Source: Phoebastria nigripes
Lineage: Eukaryota > Chordata > Aves > Procellariiformes > Diomedeidae
DNA length: 64,000 nucleotides
Reading direction: 5' to 3'
Assembly: GCA_035582835.1 (NCBI GenBank)
Contig: JAYKAV010000300.1
Location: forward strand, 75,675-139,674
Shown in pieces: positions 24,694 to 36,297 of the stretch. A program made the position numbers and the translations under genes. The notes beneath the pieces were generated by a model. That model searched no databases, was not told the origin of the DNA, and saw only the letters and a list, made by a program, of their open reading frames with translations. How positions within the stretch are numbered: the stretch's first letter is position 1; each line of letters opens with the position of its first letter.

Positions 24694-26219
24694 TTAGCTT
24701 CCCTCTGATCACGACCACCCATGCAAACTCTGGAAGGTGGACAGGGTCAGCCAAGACCACTTATGAATCACTATGTCAAGGAGCGCACCACTCAATGCAC
24801 CAATCCTGGTGGCTTACACCCAGCAACACCCAGCCTGCGTACAAACGCACTCCTGCGCCAAGACACACGTGCAGCCAGACTCTTCAACAAGTTTATTTAA
24901 CAGCCAAACCCTCAGGGGACAAGCAAAGCCGCTCGGTTCCCATTTGTTTAAGAGTGTCTCAGATTGTTTCTCTCCTGGGAGTCATCTTCATCCATGCCTC
25001 CCTCTCGCTGAATTTGTAACTCACATGAGCGAGGGCTGGCAGAAAAAGGCCAGGTTTTCTTTTCTTTGATGAGGCAGACAAAAATATCCACAAATTAAAT
25101 GCAACGCAACTCCAACTTCAGTCCCTCAACCAGGTAGAGTGCTCCAGGGCAGCTCTGAGCTCTTCCATGCAGCGGGAACAAGGAGCAGGGATGGGAGCAA
25201 TGCACAGCCTGAACCGCAGGCTCGGGGGGAAACTGTTTATTCCTTGAGCTCCACAATATCTGTTGCTCCCCTGCAAGCTTTTGAGCTCTCCTCAAAATAC
25301 TGTGGCCAGGAAGCCAGCCGCTCGTCGGCGCGATCCGTGTGTCGGGATCAGGCAAACGTTATGGTGCTCCTGACGGCCCCCACCGCGCCGCGAGGGGCTG
25401 CAGCACCTTTGAGCACAAACCGTGAAAAAAAGTCCCAACAAGTTCCAAACACGGGTGAAGAGTGAGAAATGGGCTCGGAAGGTTCTCTGGGTCCAAGAAA
25501 GGTGGATGCACCAAGCAAGCGAGGGATAAAGTCAGCAAGAAAAGACTGGATGCCCATTAACCTCAGTCTGAAAGCCCAGGGAGCCCTTCCCAGGAGCCGG
25601 CTGCCGAGGAGGTCCAACACCAACACTTTGCACTTGCCCAGCCTCCTGGAAAAGGGACATCTTTGTTTCCCCCATCCATCTGCCTCGTTGCTCCAAGGAG
25701 AACGAGGCTGCACCAGGAGGTTAATTAACGCAGCCGGGGCCACCCAGTGCCCCCGTGTCAGAGCCTGCCATGGTACCTGGGACCCAGTGCCCCACGCCAC
25801 CCACCCCAGCCCTCTTCCCCGAAGAGGATGCTCACTTTTCTCCAAGCCACTGCAACCATATTAAGCCCGTGTTTGTACAGAGGTCCCTGCAGAGCCTGCC
25901 TGCCGTCCCCCCGGAGAAGGCGGCAGACAGCTGAGAGCCCTACAATTAGTGACAGAAAAGGAGAAGGGGTGGGGGGGTGAAGATTAAAATACAGTAACTG
26001 CATCAAACCCTTGTGCGTTTGCCAGCTCTCACAAAGGCTTTCCGAGACAAATTCTACCAGAGGTTTTTAATAAATGGCATCAAAACCAGCTATTCACTGC
26101 CAGTCTCTTTAAAGCCACGCCAAAAACCACATTCAAATCTGATTAAGCGTCAAGGAGGTCTGCTTTCACTTTAGTGCAGGGGAGGGGGAAGCAGACCTGT
26201 TCTGCTGCCATTGCCCAAA

Positions 26220-26420
26220 ACCCACCCCGCATGGCCAGCGGAACGGGAGGGGAGGGACGGACAACTCCGCGCTCCCCTCTCGCTCGCACGCTGCCGGGAG
26301 TGGAAGCGCGGCTGCAGAGGTGCTGGGCTCAGTGCCGCAGGAGCAGCGCGGCCAGGGGCTGATGAGCCCCCCCCTCCACACGAGTCCATCCCCCAGCAGC
26401 CAAACTATATAAATCCCGAG
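26220..26420 (+). promoter_or_regulatory. CpG-rich block with a TATA box, candidate promoter or enhancer
   Basis: About 15 CpG pairs lie in the 135 bases from 26225 to 26360, far above the surrounding sequence, followed 45 bases later by TATATAAA at 26406-26413. The TATA box reads best on the plus strand, that is antisense to the host gene, with a start expected near 26436. No downstream coding exon was recognised. The block is 1.6 kb upstream of the SWIM exon, so it could alternatively be a minus-strand alternative promoter. Function is inferred only. Confidence 0.35.
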
Positions 26421-26560
26421 GATAAACTCCAAAGTGTTTATGTTTTACCACTTCTCTGGTCTGCAATGCTTGGCAGGCAGCTCCGACTTGCTGCCAGTTT
26501 CTCCCTAGTTTACTTTTTTAACAAGTTAAAAAGATTGGAAACTACGTTCCTGAGCAATAA

Positions 26561-26614
26561 TGTATGTATATACGCATATGTACACCCATAGGCACATACG
26601 CACATAGATATATA
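26561..26614. repeat. Degenerate alternating purine-pyrimidine stretch
   Basis: An imperfect run of TG, TA and CA/CG dinucleotides (for example TGTATGTATATACGCATATG and later ACATACGCACATAGATATAT). It looks like a decayed microsatellite and could adopt Z-DNA. Confidence 0.5.
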
Positions 26615-29589
26615 AAACCCTCTAAGACAAATTACTAGCCATAAACACTGGCTTCAAATGCTTACTTTACCAGGATCATGGGCCAGACCCCACTTGGGGC
26701 TAACTGGTGTAAGGCTGGAGGAACTCGTTTAACCAAATGACCTGTTTCGGACAGGTGTAAGTCTGAAAATACATCAACTGTGGTCTGAATCCACCCCCGC
26801 CCCGAGAGAGCAAATTTGCCCAGATATACTTCCCAGGCTGCTCTCAGGCATCCTAAAAGCTGTGCTCCCCCATCCACTGCGAGAGCCGGTCCTTGCAACT
26901 TGTAGCTGGGGTCTGCAGGTCGAACAGGACCGTTCAGTGTGTCAGCAACTGCCAAATTCATCTGGCACTCGAGCCCTAAAGCAAGTGTCGGTTTAGATTT
27001 TAGCTGTGGTGGCCGCAGGTCTATTTAAGATAAACTAGAAACTCTATACAAAACATTTATCTAAAGCTTAGTCAGAAATTAAACATGGTGAAAGGGGAAG
27101 AGAGAGGAACTGGCAGGAACAGTGGCATTATTTGGGAATATTTACATTAACAGGAGGTCAGCCTGCAGCTACCATGCTGCGCCCTGCTCCGCGGCCAGGT
27201 CTGCACCCAGCGCCAACCCTGGCACCCATGGGTGGGAGATGGCTTCGCCAGCTCAGCAGTGATGGGTATCACTGTCCCAGAGAAGAGTGGTGGTTAAAGG
27301 GTAGGTTATGGTGTGGTTACTCCGTCATCCATCAAAGCACTCACGCTTGGTGCACATAAAACCCTGATGCTTACACAGTCACCAAGAGGCTACAGGTCAC
27401 CCTGGAGAAGGACAGCTGTCACTGTACCCTCCTTGGCGCTCATCTTGCATCCCAAGCAGCACGTGGGGCAGGCGATACTGGCACTCCAGCAGAGAGAAAC
27501 ACAGCCCTGGCCACAGACATGGGGTCTGGATAGCGCTGAGAGCAAAAACATACTCTCCTCCATGTCCCCCCTGCACGTTTCAATTTAAGACGTTCCTACA
27601 GCCGAGTGCTTATCTAGGACTTTATCCTCTGTTCCTTAACATAAGTTAACTTGGTGTTTGATTTGCTGCCAGCAAAGTGACAGTGCCAGGGCTTGAAAAC
27701 CATGGAAAAGAAATAATTAAGTATCGTCTTTGTAACTACAGACTCATTACACACCATCGGAGCCTAGCCTTGTCCCAAGAACAACATCGCTTCCTCCCTG
27801 CCCCAGAACAGCCTCCCCACAGATGCTTCCCAGTGGATGCCCCTGTGATCCAGGCTGCAAAAGGAGCTGAGTGTTCATACCCGCCCCAGAAAGAGCACAG
27901 AAAGGTGCCACGAATGTTCACAGGCACACAGGGCACGATGAGCACATCTCCTTCCTAATCCCACTTACCCATCAAATGGGGACAAAACACTGAAGGAAGG
28001 ACCTTTTCCCTGCCATGGCAGATCTGCCCCCCGAGTCTCAGCTCCAATGTTGCATTAGTGCTGCAGGATATTGTGCCTCTGATTTAAATTAAAACCAACC
28101 CTAGAAATGTCTCCTGGGAGTTTGTGACTACCAGCGCCACCAGTGGCACCACTTCCAAACTCATCAGCTGGCCAACACTTTCCTCTTTGGAGTTGATAAA
28201 CCCCACAGGCTGGGAGGAATGCGGACCCACAAAACATCCCTGGGCTCTGAAACAGCTGCAAAGGATCAAGCCTTTAGCAGGAGCTCTAGCGCAGGAGGCT
28301 TTGCTATCAAGACAAGACNGTTAAGGCCTCAACAAAAGTGTCTGTAACCAAGATGGAGAATTCTTTGATCTCTAAACCTACTCAACCAAAAGGAGCTTTG
28401 CAAACCCTTNCAGTTCTGTAAGAGCACCCAGAGTCTTTCAGCTGGGCATTTTTAACCCAGATGTCCACAAGCCACCCATCAGGAGAGACTACCAGCCTGT
28501 CCTGCAGCTCCAACCCACCACCGGGCCAGCTGCGGAGAGCCATAGTCTTGGGTCCTCCAGCAAACCACAGAAGGTAAAGCCAATGCGCAAGCTGGTTACA
28601 TTGAAATACCTGAAGTTCGGAGACAGGCAGACCACAGGTNGAAATTTAAACCCCAGAAACAAGCAAAACCCAGGCATAACTCCTTCCCTTCTCATAACTG
28701 TGTCACCTAGAGCCCTCCAACACCCACGAGGAGGAGCAGGGAGAGGAGGACCCCACAGCTACAACACTAGCCGGGAACTCGAGAGCTCAGCTCTGCTCCC
28801 TCTGGCAGCTGCTGCTCGCAGCCATCCCCCAGATTTCACACCGCAGTCCAGGCAGAAGTCACAGTTGTCATTGGCAAAGTTGTGCCATTTGGAAAAATTA
28901 GCTCGCTCTTCCCAGGCGTGGCACTCACTTGCCTTTCACGGACCGTTAGCACAATCCTGCCGGGGAGACAGCCTTGACACCAGAGCAGCCATCTCCAGGA
29001 CTTAACCCTGGACCAGCAGAGACCATCTGAGGTTGCTGCAGTGGCATTGCTGCACAAGAGGATGGGGACCANGAATGCATGGGTAATGTGGGAAGCATTT
29101 CTTCATGTCGCTGTGGCTCTTCTGCCTCCTCTGCAGGCTTTTCTTGGTCTTTGTNGAAACCTCAAAGTGGGGCAAGAAACAGCTCTGCAGAGGGAAACGT
29201 GCAACCACATCTACCCCCCTGAGGAAGGACCACTGGCAGAATGCAGCCAGACACTGCACATAAGGAACTCACCCCCACATCTGGCTGCCAAAACCTCAGA
29301 TGACCTCCTAGTAACCGAGGCTGATACTTTGGGCAGGCTCCATTAGGAGCAACGTGATGGAAAGTCCATCCACGCAGCTTGCCGAAGAGCACCAGCTGCA
29401 TCCCCTTGCATCCCGGCCAGAGAGGGGTGGCTGTGGCAGACAGCAGCTCGGCTCCCCCTCCTCNCCGCTCTCGTGCCCGGTGCTGAGCTCCCAGGACCCC
29501 ACCTCTAATCAGACTAACCCCATTTCAGGTCCATGTTTGGGCAGCTCTGCCTTCAGGCAGGCAGGAGCTCTACAAAACCGAACGGGAAT

Positions 29590-29900
29590 GAATACACGGA
29601 TATTTATGGGGCTCAGCAGATGTAGACGAGGTAAACTGAAATTCTCAGCGCAAGTCGTATACACTAGGTTAACATGACCCAAATATTTTTTTTTTAAATT
29701 TCCAAACCACAGCGGAAAGGTATTTTAAACTAAAGCGATTCCAAGCTCTTTAGTGATTAAACAGACTGCAGCTCCAGCTCCTAGTGGAAAAACCATTTGT
29801 TTTTCCACTGTGTGAAAGCCATAACTAGCAATGAATAATAATTGCTGCACCGAGTGTTATTTATAAGCCATTCTCGGTCACATTTCCGTGCCTCGAAACA
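29590..29900. promoter_or_regulatory. AT-rich block with inverted repeat, candidate regulatory element
   Basis: AT-rich unique sequence of balanced complexity with sites such as ATTAAA, AATAATAATTG and TTATTTATAA, containing the 11-bp inverted repeat at 29783-29809. Resembles conserved non-coding DNA in composition, but conservation cannot be tested here. Confidence 0.25.
29783..29809. repeat. Perfect 11-bp inverted repeat with 5-base loop
   Basis: AGTGGAAAAAC, loop CATTT, then GTTTTTCCACT, an exact inverted match. A hairpin of 11 pairs could form in RNA or single-stranded DNA from either strand. Confidence 0.8.
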
Positions 29901-32900
29901 GCAGCTTCTTTCCAAACGTGAACTTAAAATCGGTCAATATTTGTAATGTAGACAACACCCGTGGGAGGAAGGTGTCAGTGTGCTCGCGCGGTGGGAAGCA
30001 GAGGTTAGTAAAATCTCCCAAAGCTTTCCAGCTTCTAGATCAATTCCTCCAGCCGGCTGATGCTGACAATTGCTGAGTCCCTGACCTTGCAGTTGGAAAG
30101 GAGATGGGCTCATGAACTCATTTGCACATGACAATGCTCCAGCAAAGTGAATCATCTGCCTCCGATAGTAACGGAGAGTACGGCGCGCCCCAGCCCTCCC
30201 AGGCTCCATTCAACCAGCGCGGGGCTGGCCTTTTGTACTGCCAGTGCAAGAAAGACTCCACTGAAGATGTGTGCAATTAAACCCACTTTTCTTGTTGCTC
30301 TTTTGATTCAGCACGGCTCAATGAGAGGCACCCTAGGCAGGTGTTGTCACACACAGATAAAATGTGCCTTTTCAGAGCACTGGCAGACAAAAAGAAAGAA
30401 GGTAAGGCTGAATCAATTGCCATTTCTCCCTTGCAAAATAGGGAATCCAGGCTTCCAGCGAGTCAATGAGCAGAGCTGGTACGAGTTTACATCCTCCCTC
30501 CTCCCCAAAACGGTTTCTTTTTGTGATCAAAGGTGTTGCCATTGAACGAGACCTTGGCAGGGATGAAGGAGGCAGGCGATGGCTGGCCGGAGGATGCTGC
30601 CCCAGCAGAACGCAGCTGTGCTTCTTCCGCTGTACGTTTTCCCCTCGCAGCCCTCCTCCCCGGTCTCCACCACGCTCCTGTCCTTTCCCGGTCATTATCA
30701 TCCTGGAAAAGCACCTCTGGCTTCGCAGAGCTAACAAAGACCATTAATAGCCCCCACGAAGGCCGTGCCCGCAGCTGAGCTGATGCTGGAGGAGCCGTAA
30801 CAAAGGGATATGGCCGAGTTGGAGAGCATGCACCTTGCCTGCAAATGTCCCCACACGTACCTACAGCCTCAGACACCCACTACCACAGGTTTAGGAGAAA
30901 TACCGTGTCTCCAGGTAGGCCAGGGAAGAAGCACGAACTGCAGCTGTAAACAGAGGAGGTGCAAGTGGGGCTGTTGTGCTGGAGGGAGCCATAAGCTCCT
31001 CTGAGCAGCTGAGTAAGCTGGAGGGACGCTCTCTCTGCCATCTGCTCTGATCCCACAACACCTCCTGCAAATGAAGAGTCAATCCACTGGTTTCTATCCC
31101 TGTTAACCTCTAATCAGCCACAAGGACCAGCCTCTGCCTTGCTCTTTATCCGAGCCAGCTAATGCGTGAAGCACACCGCGCTTCCCATCTGCTCCAGCAT
31201 TACTAGAGTTAAAGGACAAAGCCGTTTCCCTGTCCCGAGCATTCACTTACACAGATGCCCTTGTATTAACTCAATTTCCCAGTGATTTCCATTATTACCC
31301 TTACGAGATTTCTGGTGTTCGTTTATCTAGGAGCCTGAAATGGAGGGTTTTTTCCTCCCGCTACCCAGCTCAGGGGGTGGCTGGACCAAGGCTGTGCTCC
31401 AGCAGGCTGGCCCCGTTCTGTGACATTCCCTCAAAATATTTAAAACTGTTCCCCCATTTTCCCCCCAGCCTGCAGGGCTCTTTGTTGCCCATCCAAACCT
31501 GAAGACCCAGGTTTTTTTGGGTTTTTGTTGCCAGCCTCAAAGCCAAGACCACCCCTCCCAGCATCACCTTCCACATCCTTCCNCCGCCCGCCAACAAATG
31601 GGTTTTTAATCTACCCAGATGCGCAACCCTTGCTCCGAAGACATATGGTTTGTGGGAAGAAGGAAAAAATACAACCAGTTTTAAAGCTCGGACTGATTTC
31701 CTCTGCTAACGTGCAGCCCTGCAAGCTGAATTCCTCTGCTAGCAGTTCAGATTTAACACAAACCAACCCAAATGCCATTTTTGCAGCAACATAAGCAATA
31801 GAAAGGGCTTGAAGAGAGGAAGGGTTCACTGCATCTTTGCTAACATGTGCTGCTCACGTAATAACTGGTGGCAAAATGCTGTCAAGTCTCTGCTCTTTAC
31901 TGCTACNGTATATCTTATGGTAAGCTTGAATATAAATAGCTTTCTTAAAACCATGAGAAATCAGAAAGATGAGGATGTGCAATACATTTTTTGGCAGAAG
32001 TGGTGAACGCACCATATCTACATCAAGGGAGAAAAAGCAACAGATCTCTGTGACCATCCCAAAAGCATCCCTCTTCTCTCTGCGTTCATAAGCAACTGTG
32101 TCTGAACAAGGAGCAACGCGGTTCCTTGCTACAGCTCAGGTGTTTTCTCAACAGATGCAGGGTTTTTTTCAAGCATGAAGGAAAATATCCATGGGGAGGA
32201 AATTCACTGTCGCTGGAGTTTCCGGGCTCATGGGTCCCATCAGTTGAGGCTGCCACAGAGCAGACCCAGCCCCGTGCTGTCACCACCCCGGCTGCCTCAA
32301 GGAAACCGACAGGAGATGCCAAAACTCACACACGAGGCTGAGCTAGGGTCATCTCCTGACTTCAATGGAGTCACCCAGATTTCCAACAGCTGAGAAGCTG
32401 GCTTCTACTACATAAAAGGGTTTTAATTAGGAAATGCCTCTTATCCCTCCATGCAAGTGTCACTACAACGGGATCACTGATCTTCACCGCTGTCAAAAGC
32501 GAGTGGAGCAGCACTCTTCCCTCCATCGTCTTTTTTTATGTGGCAATTCATGCAACCCTTAGCCCCACAAAAAAATAATCCTAACAACTAAAAGCAAAGT
32601 GCCTCCCATGCCAGAGCCCTTAACCCATTGCTCCTGGCTTAAGGGCTCATCCCTGGCTACACTCTGGTCGGGGAAGAAGTTGCTCCAGAGCCATGGACAT
32701 CCTTTTCTCTCTACATCCCTGCTCCCCTTGCTGACCTGCTTTTCCAAGACGTGGCCTCCCCCAGGTGTCGGCAGCTTCTCCAGGTCTGTTTTGGCCTCAG
32801 GGTGGGGCGCAGCTTTGGATTTTGTCTCCAAATACACAAAGAGAAATTGCATTCAATGCATATTTTGCAGTTTAAAGCCAGCTCGGGAGCAGGCCACCTC

Positions 32901-35900
32901 CATACCAAAACCCAAACTCAACCCACCAATACGGAAAACCAAAAGCAAAACCAAGCCTGAGAGCCTCCTGACTTGTTTTCTTCCCACATTTTTGTTTTGC
33001 ACGGGGCAGGACCAGCAGCCAGCCTAACAAGGATCAGAATCAAACCAGGGCATTGTGCAGCAATGGAGGGAAGCAGGACACCACCCTGCTCCTCCCTGAG
33101 ACACCAGACCTTAAAATAGCAGCTCTACAATTTATAGGGAAGTTATTAGTTATAATTTTCCTGGCCCTCTGAAGCCTTCTGAGGGAATGAGGCAGCCTAG
33201 ATTCAGTATGAAAATCTGCTCCAAATTCTTCCCCAAAAAGACATTTTTTCCACTAAGAATAGCTCTATTTTTTTTTAAAGGGAGGATAAAGTCTGACTTT
33301 CTAAGTTATTGGCAACGTTGTTAAACGAACATTATATTTACGAAGCGTTTCAATAGCATTTGTGGTAATGGCCTCAGCAACAGATTTGCTGAAAAGGTCA
33401 ATTAACTTCCTTCCAAAAACCTCGCTTTTAAGCACAGAAAAAAAGCTCTGCATTGAAACTGCTCTCCCAAAGTGGAAAAATCTTTGAGATGACACCGTTT
33501 TGCCATTTCTGCTCTCCATCCCCCGTTTGGGAGTTGCGCACAGACCCCAGGAGCAGGCACCAGGACGACGCCCCTCTCCTGCCAACTTTTACAGCCCCCA
33601 TTTATAATAAACCCACCTTTTTTTTTTTTTTGCTATTGAATTTCACCGAGGAAACCACAGCCAAACATTTTTTACATTGTAGCAATATTATTATACTTAA
33701 ACNGCTTAGCTCATTTCAGTAGCTTCACAAAAACTTAGTGGTTTCCTTTCCCCCCCCCGCCCCAAAGCAATAAAGCTTAAATTTTGGAGCTTATTAGGGC
33801 TGCTCCATATAGGGAAATTAACTAGTCATTGCAGAATAAATTATTCAGCAATTGCTATTCCAGATCAGCCTCCTCTGTGGACATTTTATTCCAGAATCAT
33901 TTTGGGAAACTTTGTGAGTGTATTCATTATTCCTGAAGGAAGGGACTTTAATTCCAGGACAGGGAGTCATTCAAATAACTGCTGCACACCGGTGGCTGGG
34001 CTGGTCACCAGGCCATGGTGACAACCCTGACCAGAGCAGTCCCGGAAGAGGAGATGAGCGGGGTGTCAAGCTTGGGAAGGGTGATGCTGAATTTCAACGT
34101 CCAGCAAAAATTGAGGTGAAGGAAAGGCACACACCTTGATTTCATGTGGAAAAAATGTTTTTCCAGCTTTCTTTCAACACATAAGCTGCAAAGTGAGAGG
34201 AACCGTCTAGTGAGAGGTTGGAGGACTTTGCATCATGAGGTGTAACATCTGCCCCACAGTGCTGGAGAAAGCAGCAAATGATTCCTGTCCCTGGAATCTC
34301 TGCACAGAGCTGGGGAAGGTTAAGCTACATGGGGACCTCCAGCAGGACCAGACTTTGGAGAGGGGAACACTTGCTGTCACATCATGCTTCCCACATCTCC
34401 ATCTTGGCTCTGCNCTCTTCCCGCAAGAGTCCTGTGTGCACATCGGGGTCCACCACCCCCTGTTGGCCCTTCACAGGAGGGATGGCAGCGCTTATGCACA
34501 TCCCTAGAGGGTTGCAAGGTTTTCATCCATCATGTGCATGAAGTGTGTTGAGGGTATCTGAGAAGCACCAAATCTGACAGTGGAGAGACCTGCAGAGCAT
34601 CCAAGTGTGCTGTGGCAGCTCCCAAGCCCAGTTCAGCCTGCTGGTGGATGAGTTTTCTGTTTCTTCCACAAGGACCAGGTTTTTGTTGGGTGTCCTCCTG
34701 TCCTACCAAACTATATATCATGCCCAAAATTACTCAGACAACTACAGAATCAGCTCCATGGAGCCCACAAGCTGTGCCACAGCAGCTGGACTCCTTGCCA
34801 TCTCCTGGGCATGGCCATTTCCCCAAGCCCCACAAATAGTATCACAAAAGGGATCCCTGATACACTGTCTACCGCCGCCCACGAAGCTCAACACAATTCA
34901 AAGGGCAACAGCAAGGCAGCGTGTTCAGGCACTATAAGAAAAGTCAAAGAGGGACAAGACCAACCCAAGCGAGGCAACCACATACAAGTTCTCAGTTGCC
35001 AGGATCTCCTCTCTGGTGAGACCCCGCAGCGAAGTTTGGGGTGACAGCTGACAACCAGTCAAATCGCCCAATTCTGCACAACGAAAACCCTCTGCAGAAC
35101 AGTCATCACGCTTTAAATAACACTTAAAAACCCCTTTTGATCACATTAGTTTTCACATGACCCTTCTGAGAAGTCAGGAAGGCAGCAGGAGGTCTGTGGA
35201 GCCAAGACTTCCCCAGCAGCCCTCCTCGCTTGAAAGGAAGGCGGTTGGAAGACAGATGCCTGACAAAGATGCTCCGCTCTCCTCCATCAGCAGTTTTCAC
35301 CATCTTTAGTATGCAGGCATTTCACAAGACGCAGATTCCCGTGCCATGATTTTAAGCCCCTTGGCGCTACCCTTGCTCCTTCCAGACACGCATTGCCCCC
35401 TGCATCTCCCAGCCGCGCATCACAAACCTCTACTTTAGTGAGGAGCCTGCAACTGGAAAGCTGTCCATGCATTGGAAAACACAAGCCCTCCTGCTTTTCA
35501 AGTTCAAGATGACTCCACAGCTTCACAGCCTTCAGAAACACAAAGTGCCACAAAAGCTGATACCCAGAGAGACGTGAGCCATCGCTTCGTTGGGTAGGGA
35601 GCGGTGTACGGGCTGCCTCTGCAAAACTCATGTTTCTGATTAAAAACTTCACAGATTTTTTTTGCTGGAAAAACATTGTTATTCAATACACAGCCTAGAC
35701 TGCAGGCTCCTCCGTTTGCTTTTGGTGCAGTGCAAACATCTAAAATGACACCACGTAATGACAAGATCTGTCATCGGGATGGCTGGGGCTACAGTAGAAA
35801 GAAAAACGAGGGAGCGATCCATTCCTCCTCTCTGGAATTCGTCACAATTAAAACAAAAGGAAACCTACGTTGTGCAGTTAATGCTAAATACACAGGACCG

Positions 35901-36033
35901 AAGGGAAAGGGGAAAAGTGTGATGTGAGACCATTTAGCGGTGGTTTTCTCCCATTATGTGGCATGAGGTCCTTCTGGCGGTGGATGGAGAGTCTCCAGCT
36001 CCTCTAACCACAGACATATTTCAGTAATTAAGA

Positions 36034-36090
36034 GGGGAAAGGGGAAAGGGGAAAGGGGAAAGGGGAAAGGGGAAAGGGGAAAGGGGAAAG
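36034..36090 (+). repeat. GGGGAAA satellite, left part
   Basis: Eight uninterrupted copies of the 7-base unit GGGGAAA run into an N gap. Homopurine on the plus strand, quadruplex-capable (every unit gives a G4 block), and CCCCTTT in the sense of the host gene. Confidence 0.95.
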
Positions 36091-36225
36091 NNNNNNNNNN
36101 NNNNNNNNNNNNNNNNNNNNNNNNNNNNNNNNNNNNNNNNNNNNNNNNNNNNNNNNNNNNNNNNNNNNNNNNNNNNNNNNNNNNNNNNNNNNNNNNNNNN
36201 NNNNNNNNNNNNNNNNNNNNNNNNN
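36091..36225. other. Assembly gap, 135 N
   Basis: A run of 135 N inside the GGGGAAA array. The unit phase on the right does not match the left if 135 bases are really missing: the offset is 2 bases modulo 7, so the true length differs or an indel lies inside. Confidence 0.95.
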
Positions 36226-36297
36226 GGGAAAGGGGAAAGGGGAAAGGGGAAAGGGGAAAGGGGAAAGGGGAAAGGGGAAAGGGGAAAGGGGAAAGGG
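36226..36297 (+). repeat. GGGGAAA satellite, right part
   Basis: About ten more perfect units continue from the gap to 36297, where the array ends at GGGCTG and unique sequence resumes. Confidence 0.95.
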
